From: Sulfitobacter undariae
Lineage (GTDB): Bacteria; Pseudomonadota; Alphaproteobacteria; Rhodobacterales; Rhodobacteraceae
Assembly: GCF_014196805.1 (NCBI RefSeq)
Contig: NZ_JACIEI010000013.1
Coordinates: 1 to 64,000, forward strand
Length of the DNA: 64,000 nt
Direction: 5' to 3'
The notes below the pieces were generated by a model. It did no database searches. It worked only from the letters and a program-made list of their open reading frames with translations, and was not told where the DNA came from. Below, piece by piece: positions 56,507 through 64,000 of the stretch; the stretch's first letter is position 1, and the number at the start of each line of letters is the position of its first letter. A program made the translations under genes and the position numbers.

Positions 56507-58360
56507 ATGTCTGCTGACCCGAACGCCACACCCACCAAACAAACGCCCATTACCAAACAGGCCACCACCGAAGAAGAAATCGCGGCCGAGCAAGAGCGCC
56601 AATCGTCCATGCGCGTCTTGCGCAAGGTTGCGCCCTATCTGTGGCCCGAGGATATGCCGTGGGTACGCAAACGTGTAGTTTGGGCGATGATTGCCCTTGT
56701 GGTGTCAAAACTGGTGACAGTGGCCACGCCGTTTTTCTACCGCGATGCTGTGGATGCACTGGCGGGCGAAGGCATGCCAATGTTCGCACTGGGCGCAATC
56801 AGCCTGACCATTGCTTATGGCATGGCGCGTCTGATGGGGGTGGGGTTCCAGCAATTGCGTGATGCGATCTTTACGCGGGTGGCACAGCGCGCCTTGCGGA
56901 TGCTGGCACTTGAAACATTCAACCACATTCACCGCCTCTCAATGCGCTATCACATCACCCGCAAGACGGGCGGACTAAGCCGTATTATCGAGCGCGGCGT
57001 GAAAGGCGTGGAATTCTTGCTGCGGTTTTTGCTGTTTAGCATCGGCCCTTTGATCCTAGAGCTGATTATGGTCGGCGTGATCCTCGCGATCCTGTTTGAC
57101 CCGCTCTATTTAGTTGTCGTGGCGGTGACGATTGCGCTTTACGTCTGGTTCACGTTTGCGGTGACCGAATGGCGCGTGAAACTGCGCCGCCAGATGAATG
57201 ACCAAGACACTGACGCCAATCAAAAAGCCATCGATAGTCTGCTCAACTATGAGACAGTGAAATATTTTGGCGCCGAAGCACGTGAGGCTGGGCGCTATGA
57301 CACGGCTATGGCGGGCTATGAAGTGGCCGCGATCAAGACGAATTATTCGCTCTCTTTCCTGAACTTTGGTCAGGCCGTGATCATCACCATCGGCTTGGTG
57401 GGCGTGATGATCATGGCGGCGATTGGTGTGCAAAATGGCACGCTGACCGTTGGCGATTTTGTCATGGTCAACGCCTATATGATCCAGATCACCGTGCCGC
57501 TGAACTTCCTTGGCACAGTGTACCGCGAAATTCGTCAGGCCTTGGTGGATATGGGCCAGATGTTTGACCTGCTGGAGCAACCCGCCGAGATCAACGATAA
57601 GCCCGACGCGCCAGAACTGGTTGTGACAGGCGGGCAGGTACGTCTGGATAATGTGCGCTTTGGCTATAACCCTGACCGTGAAATCCTGAAAGGCGTGAGC
57701 CTGACCGCAGAGCCGGGGCAAATGGTGGCGATCGTCGGTTCCACGGGATCTGGGAAATCCACCATTGGGCGGCTGCTGTTCCGTTTCTATGACGTGCAGA
57801 GCGGCAGCCTGAGCATTGACGGGCAAGATGTGCGTGACATCACCCAGAATTCGCTGCATCGCCAGATTGGTGTGGTCCCGCAAGACACAGTGCTGTTCAA
57901 CGATACCATCGGGTACAACATCGCCTATGGCCGTGACGGCGCCACCCAAGCCGAGGTGGAGGCCGCCGCAAAAGCCGCGCAAATCCATGATTTCATCGCG
58001 GCGCTTCCAGAGGGTTATGACACATCTGTGGGCGAGCGGGGCTTGAAGCTGTCTGGTGGTGAAAAGCAGCGCGTGGGGATTGCGCGGACCTTGCTAAAGA
58101 ACCCGCCGATCTTGTTGCTGGATGAAGCGACAAGCGCATTGGATAGCGAGACAGAACGCGAAATCCAAGATGCGCTGCGCCAAGCAGGCAAAGGGCGCAC
58201 GGTTTTGACCATTGCGCACCGTCTCAGCACAATTGCCGAAGCTGACACTATTGTTGTGTTGGAAAAGGGCGAGGTGGTTGAACAGGGCACCCATGATGCA
58301 CTGTTGGCGCAAGGCGGGCGTTATGCGCAGCTGTGGCATCGTCAGCAGACCGAAGAATAG
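56507..58360 (+). CDS. Atm1-type ABC exporter
   Basis: This 617-aa half-transporter combines a six-helix membrane domain (residues about 40-340) with an ATPase: Walker A IVGSTGSGKST, Q-loop VVPQDTVLFNDTIGYNIAYG, signature LSGGEKQRVGIARTLLKNPP and Walker B ILLLDEATSALDSETE. The ETVKYFGAEAREAGRYDTAM and NFGQAVIITIGL stretches are typical of the Atm1/ABCB7 family, which moves glutathione-related or metal conjugates. The first 30 residues are polar. Confidence 0.9.
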   Translation: MSADPNATPTKQTPITKQATTEEEIAAEQERQSSMRVLRKVAPYLWPEDMPWVRKRVVWAMIALVVSKLVTVATPFFYRDAVDALAGEGMPMFALGAISLTIAYGMARLMGVGFQQLRDAIFTRVAQRALRMLALETFNHIHRLSMRYHITRKTGGLSRIIERGVKGVEFLLRFLLFSIGPLILELIMVGVILAILFDPLYLVVVAVTIALYVWFTFAVTEWRVKLRRQMNDQDTDANQKAIDSLLNYETVKYFGAEAREAGRYDTAMAGYEVAAIKTNYSLSFLNFGQAVIITIGLVGVMIMAAIGVQNGTLTVGDFVMVNAYMIQITVPLNFLGTVYREIRQALVDMGQMFDLLEQPAEINDKPDAPELVVTGGQVRLDNVRFGYNPDREILKGVSLTAEPGQMVAIVGSTGSGKSTIGRLLFRFYDVQSGSLSIDGQDVRDITQNSLHRQIGVVPQDTVLFNDTIGYNIAYGRDGATQAEVEAAAKAAQIHDFIAALPEGYDTSVGERGLKLSGGEKQRVGIARTLLKNPPILLLDEATSALDSETEREIQDALRQAGKGRTVLTIAHRLSTIAEADTIVVLEKGEVVEQGTHDALLAQGGRYAQLWHRQQTEE

Positions 58361-58368
58361 AGAGACCC

Positions 58369-58397
58369 TAGCGCCCCTCTGCTAGGGAGGGGCGCTA
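58369..58397. terminator. Convergent terminator
   Basis: TAGCGCCCCTC (58369-58379) and GAGGGGCGCTA (58387-58397) form an 11-bp stem between the rightward ABC gene and the leftward DUF302 gene. T-tracts are weak on the plus strand. Confidence 0.7.
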
Positions 58398-58405
58398 AGC
58401 TTTGG

Positions 58406-58867
58406 TTACTCTGCGGCGACGGCTTTGGCTGTCAGCTTGTCTAGCGCGCCTGTCATCATTGGCAGATAGGGCGCATCAGTGGGCAGGTCGTGGTCCGCAG
58501 CCAGCGTATCAGGGGTGTGATAGGTTACATGCACAACGCCTTCCCCATCCGCATAGGCCAGCACGCGCAACGGCAGATCAAGGCCAACGGTTTGGTTTTG
58601 CGCAATCGCAGGTGTGCCCAGCTTTGGGTTGCCAAAGATCAGCAACTCGGTCGGGCGCAGTTCCATATCAACACTTTTGGCTCCTGCGGCGTGATCCACA
58701 CGCGCAAACACGGTGGCACCCGCACCTTCAACAGCCGCTTGCAGACGATCCATCGTTACGGCAACGGAATAGGGGCTGGTTTTGGTGACCCTTTCGGCAA
58801 AGGCGGTTGTCGTCATTGCGGCAGTGCCAAGTATTAGGGCAGTGGCAAATTGGGGCAGGCGGCGCAT
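58406..58867 (-). CDS. DUF302 exported protein
   Basis: This 153-aa protein has a signal peptide (MRRLPQFATALILGTAAMTT to AFA) and a DUF302 domain: SVAVTMDRLQAAVEGAGATV, FARVDHAAGA, ELLIFGNPKLGTPAIAQNQT and GLDLPLRVLAYADGEGVVHV. DUF302 has a TT1751-like fold and is often near thiol or nitrosative-stress genes. Function not known. A hairpin at 58912-58938 separates it from the RND gene upstream. Confidence 0.88.
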   Translation of the reverse strand: MRRLPQFATALILGTAAMTTTAFAERVTKTSPYSVAVTMDRLQAAVEGAGATVFARVDHAAGAKSVDMELRPTELLIFGNPKLGTPAIAQNQTVGLDLPLRVLAYADGEGVVHVTYHTPDTLAADHDLPTDAPYLPMMTGALDKLTAKAVAAE

Positions 58868-58911
58868 GGGCGTGGTCCTTTGAGTTGGGAAATATGTAAC
58901 GAATACAATAA

Positions 58912-58938
58912 CGCCCCCCGCCTGTTAGGCGAGGGGCG
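58912..58938 (-). terminator. Terminator downstream of RND pump operon
   Basis: CGCCCCCCGCCT (58912-58923) pairs with AGGCGAGGGGCG (58927-58938), with one mismatch, around GTT, and on the minus strand TTATTGTATTC follows. It lies just beyond the leftward RND gene stop. Confidence 0.7.
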
Positions 58939-58964
58939 CTGTGTCACTTCACTGTGAGTTGGCA

Positions 58965-61900
58965 TCATTCTGCTGGTTTAACGCTGGCTGCTTCAAGGTT
59001 TTCATCGCTCCAGATCAGCTCTTGTTGCTTTCTGTTGCTGGTTTGGCGTTGTAGTGACCAATCGCGCGCGGCGCGGCTGGCACGCCCCATGGACATCCGC
59101 GCCAGCAGGCGGGCGATCCATTCCGCATAGGTGGCGGCCCAAACGCGGATCGCCAGCAAGGATGGTGTGACCACCAGCGTCAGGACGGTTGCCACCCCAA
59201 GGCCAAAGACCACTGCTGTTGCCAGCTGCTTCCACCACAAGGATGTCGGGCTGTTCATGGTATAGCCGCCCTCGGCAAAGTCGAGGCTGAGGCCGAACAT
59301 CATCGGGGCCAACCCTGCCATTGTGGTGATTGTCGTTAACAAAACGGGACGGATACGCGCCTGTGCGGTGCGGATGATCGCCTCGATCCTTGGCATATAT
59401 TGGCTGAACTCCTGATAGGTGTCGATCAGGATGATGTTGTTGTTCACCACAATCCCCGCCAGCGCGACAATGCCCGTGCCTGTCATGATAATGCTAAAGG
59501 TTTGATCCATCACCAGCATCCCGATCAATACGCCAGTGGTCGACAGGACCACCGCCACAAGCACCAGAATAGAGTTATAGAGCGAGTTGAACTGCGCCAG
59601 CAGGATGATGAACATCAACCCCAAAGCGGCGGTGAAGGCCGAGCTGAGGAAGGCTTGGCTCTCTTCTTGTTCTTCCTGATCGCCTGTCCATTCATAGGTG
59701 ATGCCATCGGGCAGGTCGGCGGTTTTGAGCCATTTGGATATTTCTGTAATCCGCTCATTTCCGTTAACAGGAACCAATCGCAGCTTTTGCGCGCCATAGT
59801 CGATTTGCAGTTCGGTATCCTGACCTGCTGTGGTGCGATCGGTGATCTTATAGCTGTCGCCCTCGGATGTGACAAAATCGGCATCCCGCCCAGCAGGGCG
59901 CAGGGTGGCAAGCGTCACATCGCCTGTGCTGCTGGGGCGCACGATTTTGAGCAAGCCTTCGGTCACGTCTGCTTTCACATCCATATAGCGCTTTTGATCA
60001 ATCCTGCTGATTTCGGCCAGTTTGGGAACAGGGGTACGGGTGATGAAATTGGACAAGGGCACCAACCCATCAGGGGTCCGCACCTTCAGCGTGTCGAGGG
60101 TGGACAGCAGGCGGTCCTTTTCGGGGAGGCGCACGCGGATTTCGATTTCCTCATCCGACGACTCTACGCGCATGGTATCCAGCAACAGCCCGCGTGTGAC
60201 CAATTGCACCATTGCACCGACACTGACCACATCCGCGCCGTAGCGGCCAGCCTTTTCCACATCCACGTTGATCTGCCAATCGATACCGGGCAGGGGGCGT
60301 GTGTCTTCGATCAGGGTCAGGCCGGGAACGGTGTCAAAGTAATCGCGGGTCATGCCTGTTGCCGCAACAAGGTCTTCGAAACTGTCCCCTTTGAACCGCA
60401 GATGTACGGCCTTGCCCGAAGCAGGGCCCATATCCAGCGATAGCACTTCGATCTTCACACCGGGAATATTGGAGAGGTCTTCTGTCAGCTCTGCGATGAC
60501 AATGTCGCCATCCAGTTCGGGCTGTAAGGCGCGGTCCTCCCACGGAATGGTCTCAAACTGGATTTGTCCGATCAGGTCTTTAGGGGCTTGTGACCCGCCT
60601 GTATTGCTGTTCAGCCCGCCTTGACCCGCAAAGGCAAAGGCGGTGGCAATACCGGGGTGATCCAGAACAATATTTTCTGCCTGACGCAGCAGATCGTCTT
60701 TTTCATTCAAAGACAGGTTGCCCCGCGCCAGCACATAGACAATCGCTTGCTCTGGTTCTGATTCTACAAAAAACTCAACACCCTTTGAGTTGTTGGAAAA
60801 ATAGATCAGGGTGCTGCCCACAAAAACAAACACCAACCCGCAAGACACCAGCGGCATCACCGGATTACCAGCGATAAAGGCGATGAACCGTCCGAAAGCG
60901 GAACGTGTGTAGCCTGAATAAATGCGATCAGGTGGCTTGCGGAAGAGTTTGGACGCCAGCCAGCGACCACCTTGGCCCATACGTGTCAGGACCGCAAAGA
61001 TTGCGAGCAAGAACAGCATGAGACCGCTCAAGCCAACTGCCAAGACAAACGCGCCAAGCAAGACCAGTGCAAAGACTTTGGCGAAGGTCGGGATGACGGA
61101 GGTGAGCAGGTCAAACCCGTCCATCGCGCCGAATTGACCGCCCATCCATTGAAAAAGAAGCCCTGCTTGGGTTGGGCTGGCAGGGGCAAGAAGCGCCATC
61201 GCTGGAAAAATCATCACAAAGGCGATGGGGAATAGTGCAAGGTGCAGATACCACGGCAGGCCTGCAATCCGCTCCATGTTGCTGGCCATCCAGCGTTCCA
61301 AACGACCTGTCACACCGCCCAGAACAGGCAGGTAAACCAGCGCCACAATCAGCGAGGCCGATAGAACAAAGATCAGCGTCACGGGCAACATGCCCATAAA
61401 CTCACCCGGGACACCCGGCCAGAATAGCATCGGCAGGAACGCGCACAGCGTGGTTGCGGTAGAGGAAATCACCGGCCAAAACATGCGTTTGGCCGCCTCT
61501 ACATAGGCTTCCATCGGGCCTTTGCCTTGTTGCTGTTGTTGATCGGCGTATTCCACCACAACAATCGCACTATCCACCAACATGCCGACAGCCAGAATAA
61601 GGCCGAACATCACGATGTTGGAAATAGAGATGCCCATGAGCGCCAAAAAGGCAAAACACAGTAGAAATGATGTAGGAATCGCAAACCCCACCAGCAGCGC
61701 AGCACGGATACCCAGCGCGGCCAGTACAACAATCATCACCAAAGCGATGGCCGTAAACACCGATCCAAGAAGCTGTTGAACCATGCTGTCGACAACGCGG
61801 CTTTGATCATTTGAACTGCCGACTTCTACTGCGGCCTTCAATTCATCGGGCCATTGCGCGCTGGTCTGTGCGACCAGTTCTTTCACGGCAGTGGCGGTGT

Positions 61901-62777
61901 CGATCAGGTTAAACCCTTTGCGCTTCACCACTTGCAGCGCCATCGAGGATTGACCATCAAACCGTGCAGTTCCCAGACGGTCTTCGAATGTCAGTTGAAT
62001 CTGAGCCAGATCCCCCAACGTGACAACGCGGTCGCCATTGGTTTTGACAGGCAGGTTATAAATATCGCGTGGTTCGTTATAGTTGGACGGGATTTTGACC
62101 GAAAACGTGCCGTTTTGCGTTTCAACTTCGCCCGCCGCAATCAACTGGTTGTTGTTTTGAACGGTCTGGATCAGCTCATTCGCTGTGATGTCATAACTTT
62201 CCAGCTTGAGCGGATCAATCAGCACCTCCAGCATCTCGTCACGGCTGCCTGCGATGCCTGCTTCCAGCACCGCGTCCATGCCTTCCAAGGCATCTTGCAG
62301 TTGCTTGGCATAGCGCGCCATCGTGCGTTCCGGCACGGGGCCTGTCATGTTGATGATGATGATCGGGAATTCCGAAAAGTTGATTTCGTTGATCGTATAG
62401 GTTTCTGATCCAGACGGGAATTGCGCCTCGGCGGTGCCCATGGCATCGCGCACATCCGCAATGATCGAGGTCTTGTCCCAGCCGAATTCGAACTCCAGCA
62501 CAAGACCAGCGTAATTCTCCGCCGCCGTGCCTGTCATTTTCTTGAGACCGTCCAGATCGCTCAGCTCGGTTTCCATGGGCTTGAGAAGCAGAGTTTCCGA
62601 ATCTGCCGCCGAAATGCCGGGGAAGGGGACCGAGACAAACAGCGCAGGGATTTCAATGTCCGGCTCGCCCTCTTTGGGCAGGGTCGTGTAGGCATAACCG
62701 CCGACGACAAGGCTGAGCAGGATAAATGCCAAAACCATGCGGGCGCGTGAGGCGGCCCAATCGACCATTCCGGTCAT
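58965..62777 (-). CDS. RND efflux pump permease
   Basis: This 1270-aa inner membrane transporter is AcrB-type: FVSVPFPGISAADSETLLLK near the start of the porter domain, the relay Asp in VGMLVDSAIVVVEYADQQ of helix 4, and GTGIVALAGIVVNNNIILID late in the protein. It exceeds AcrB by about 220 residues; much of the surplus is an insert at about 495-640 with additional hydrophobic segments (WYLHLALFPIAFVMIFPAMA, AKVFALVLLGAFVLAVGLSG). Substrate unknown. Coupled by overlap to the adaptor gene. Confidence 0.92.
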   Translation of the reverse strand: MTGMVDWAASRARMVLAFILLSLVVGGYAYTTLPKEGEPDIEIPALFVSVPFPGISAADSETLLLKPMETELSDLDGLKKMTGTAAENYAGLVLEFEFGWDKTSIIADVRDAMGTAEAQFPSGSETYTINEINFSEFPIIIINMTGPVPERTMARYAKQLQDALEGMDAVLEAGIAGSRDEMLEVLIDPLKLESYDITANELIQTVQNNNQLIAAGEVETQNGTFSVKIPSNYNEPRDIYNLPVKTNGDRVVTLGDLAQIQLTFEDRLGTARFDGQSSMALQVVKRKGFNLIDTATAVKELVAQTSAQWPDELKAAVEVGSSNDQSRVVDSMVQQLLGSVFTAIALVMIVVLAALGIRAALLVGFAIPTSFLLCFAFLALMGISISNIVMFGLILAVGMLVDSAIVVVEYADQQQQQGKGPMEAYVEAAKRMFWPVISSTATTLCAFLPMLFWPGVPGEFMGMLPVTLIFVLSASLIVALVYLPVLGGVTGRLERWMASNMERIAGLPWYLHLALFPIAFVMIFPAMALLAPASPTQAGLLFQWMGGQFGAMDGFDLLTSVIPTFAKVFALVLLGAFVLAVGLSGLMLFLLAIFAVLTRMGQGGRWLASKLFRKPPDRIYSGYTRSAFGRFIAFIAGNPVMPLVSCGLVFVFVGSTLIYFSNNSKGVEFFVESEPEQAIVYVLARGNLSLNEKDDLLRQAENIVLDHPGIATAFAFAGQGGLNSNTGGSQAPKDLIGQIQFETIPWEDRALQPELDGDIVIAELTEDLSNIPGVKIEVLSLDMGPASGKAVHLRFKGDSFEDLVAATGMTRDYFDTVPGLTLIEDTRPLPGIDWQINVDVEKAGRYGADVVSVGAMVQLVTRGLLLDTMRVESSDEEIEIRVRLPEKDRLLSTLDTLKVRTPDGLVPLSNFITRTPVPKLAEISRIDQKRYMDVKADVTEGLLKIVRPSSTGDVTLATLRPAGRDADFVTSEGDSYKITDRTTAGQDTELQIDYGAQKLRLVPVNGNERITEISKWLKTADLPDGITYEWTGDQEEQEESQAFLSSAFTAALGLMFIILLAQFNSLYNSILVLVAVVLSTTGVLIGMLVMDQTFSIIMTGTGIVALAGIVVNNNIILIDTYQEFSQYMPRIEAIIRTAQARIRPVLLTTITTMAGLAPMMFGLSLDFAEGGYTMNSPTSLWWKQLATAVVFGLGVATVLTLVVTPSLLAIRVWAATYAEWIARLLARMSMGRASRAARDWSLQRQTSNRKQQELIWSDENLEAASVKPAE

Positions 62778-64000
62778 CGGGATGTCTCCCGCAGGGTCGG
62801 GATGACCTGCACACCTTCTACGACATATTCCTGGCCAACAACGATAACGGTGGCTTGTTGTGGCAGGCCCGTGACCCAGACACCTTCAGGCGTATCGCGG
62901 ACAATTTCCACTGCGTTGAATTTGACAATATTGTCAGCATCCACCAGCCGCAGGCCCAGAGCACCTTCATCATCAAGGGTCAGGGCGCTTTGCGGTACCA
63001 GATGGGCTTTGGCACCATCGGAGGCGATGAGAATTTCTGCGGTTTGGCCATCACGGATCGCCAGATCGGGGTTTGGTACTTCGATTTCGGTCAGGAATGT
63101 CCGCGTCAAAGGATCAGCAGACCGCGACAGGAACGTGACCCGCCCTTGCACATCGCCGCCCCCTGCGGTCAGCCGTGCTCCAGCCATGGCACCAACCTGA
63201 ACATGGCTTACGCTTGTTTCTGGGACATAGCCGATCAGTTTGATGGGGTTGAGTTGAATAACCGTGCCGCATAGCGCGCCAGCCTGCAACAAAGACCCAA
63301 GTTCGGCGGTGTCGCTTTCCAGCAATCCGCTGAAGGGCGCTTTGATCTCCAAGCGGTTCATTTCAGTTTGTGCAACCGCAATAGCGGCTTGTGCTGTCTC
63401 AATCCCCGAAAGGGCGGCACGCAAGCCGGATTCTGCGCTGCTTACTGCGGCTCGAGCCGAAGCAACCGCGGCATCTGAACTGGCCACCCGTGTGGTAGAG
63501 GCAAAGCCGCCTTCGCTCAGGCGGGATGAGGCGTTTTGATTGATCTTGGCTTCTTCCAGCAGGGCTTGGGCCTCTTGTACACGCGCCTCTGCTTCAGGAA
63601 CACGCGACTGTGCTTCAGATGCTTGTGCAAGCGCTTGGGCAAGCGCCGCGCTGCGTGTGCCTTCGTCCAACTTGCACATGATCTGTCCTGCTTCGATACG
63701 GGACCCTTTGCGCAGCGGGGCGGATATCACGGTAGCGGAGGTTTCCGAGCGCACATCGACCTGACGTGCAGCGGCAGTTTGACCGCGTAACAAGACAGCA
63801 CTGTCAATATTTTGCGCCGTGAGCGCCTCTACAACTACTTTCACACGCTTTTCGGCAAGCGTTTTTTCCGCGTTCGGGGGCGGTCCGCCTTCGGCAGGCT
63901 GTGCGGCTACGGCATCCCCGGCGCCAAAGAACCCCATGAGGGTAGGGCGTTCCAGAATCGCCATGTATAAAAACGCAGCCAGTACAACAGCCGCAATAAT
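62774..64000 (-). CDS. RND membrane-fusion (adaptor) protein, N terminus beyond window
   Basis: This periplasmic adaptor links the RND permease to an outer membrane channel. It has the lipoyl-type segment VDVRSETSATVISAPLRKGS, the coiled-coil hairpin (AQALAQASEAQSRVPEAEAR onwards) and the beta-barrel part (NRLEIKAPFSGLLESDTAEL, then FLTEIEVPNPDLAIRDGQTA). An internal ATG at 63964 would give 396 residues, but the twelve codons upstream encode IIAAVVLAAFLY, clearly part of a membrane anchor, so the true start lies beyond base 64000. It overlaps the permease start by four bases. Confidence 0.9.
   Translation of the reverse strand: MIAAVVLAAFLYMAILERPTLMGFFGAGDAVAAQPAEGGPPPNAEKTLAEKRVKVVVEALTAQNIDSAVLLRGQTAAARQVDVRSETSATVISAPLRKGSRIEAGQIMCKLDEGTRSAALAQALAQASEAQSRVPEAEARVQEAQALLEEAKINQNASSRLSEGGFASTTRVASSDAAVASARAAVSSAESGLRAALSGIETAQAAIAVAQTEMNRLEIKAPFSGLLESDTAELGSLLQAGALCGTVIQLNPIKLIGYVPETSVSHVQVGAMAGARLTAGGGDVQGRVTFLSRSADPLTRTFLTEIEVPNPDLAIRDGQTAEILIASDGAKAHLVPQSALTLDDEGALGLRLVDADNIVKFNAVEIVRDTPEGVWVTGLPQQATVIVVGQEYVVEGVQVIPTLRETSR

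Noticed and set aside
59400-60443. 347-codon plus-strand frame inside the RND pump region
   Set aside because: Antisense to a clear AcrB-type gene; the translation is His/Gln/Asp rich without any domain pattern.
1-64000. CRISPR arrays, tRNA or rRNA genes
   Set aside because: No regularly spaced repeats with unique spacers and no cloverleaf with a convincing anticodon were seen on either strand; the GGTTCAATAG at about 8561 lacks the rest of a tRNA.

Overview
The window looks like a piece of a marine alphaproteobacterial chromosome of the Roseobacter group (Rhodobacterales). The non-phage genes point there: a heterotetrameric sarcosine oxidase operon, CcmI, a DUF1289 protein, an Atm1-type ABC exporter and an Fe-type superoxide dismutase, in DNA of moderately high GC. 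No rRNA, tRNA or CRISPR array was seen.

Bases 1-5598 hold three rightward genes in more AT-rich DNA: an OLD-family ATPase/TOPRIM nuclease (543-2408) and two unrecognised proteins (2992-4104 and 4152-5222), each with an R-x4-H motif of HEPN-RNase style. Three diverged copies of a non-coding repeat sit before, between and after them. This has the look of a small defence-type cargo island, which is an inference.

Bases about 5599-41716 are a nearly complete temperate siphophage genome whose virion genes follow the gene order of coliphage lambda. A divergent control region (5599-7536) carries a repressor, a Cro-like gene, a PrtN-type activator and a repeated 16-bp operator placed inside both promoters. 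Early DNA-binding and replication genes (7533-13432) include a probable iteron origin at 11905-12015. A terminator and a cos-like site (13473-13750) precede the late genes in the order Nu1, A, W, B, C/Nu3, D, E, FI, FII, Z, U, V, G/GT, H, tip proteins, K, J and fibre (13836-35068). The scaffold is an internal in-frame start, and G/GT has a -1 frameshift heptamer at 24388. A lysis cassette (35141-36882) and a cargo region (37114-40527) follow; the cargo region holds two membrane proteins, a truncated MT-A70 methylase and a DUF3800 gene. The tyrosine integrase (40528-41604) abuts dusA, the known target of this integrase class. The other attachment site was not found, so the left boundary is unproven and the 543-5222 island may lie inside the element.

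Bases 41717-64000 are ordinary chromosome: dusA, a TSUP transporter, a DUF1289 gene, ruvX, ccmI, the soxBDAG operon with an extra small membrane-protein gene, an XRE regulator, sodB, a host-attachment-family gene, a LOG-family gene, a LysM protein, an Atm1-type exporter, a DUF302 protein, and an RND efflux pair whose adaptor gene runs off the right edge.
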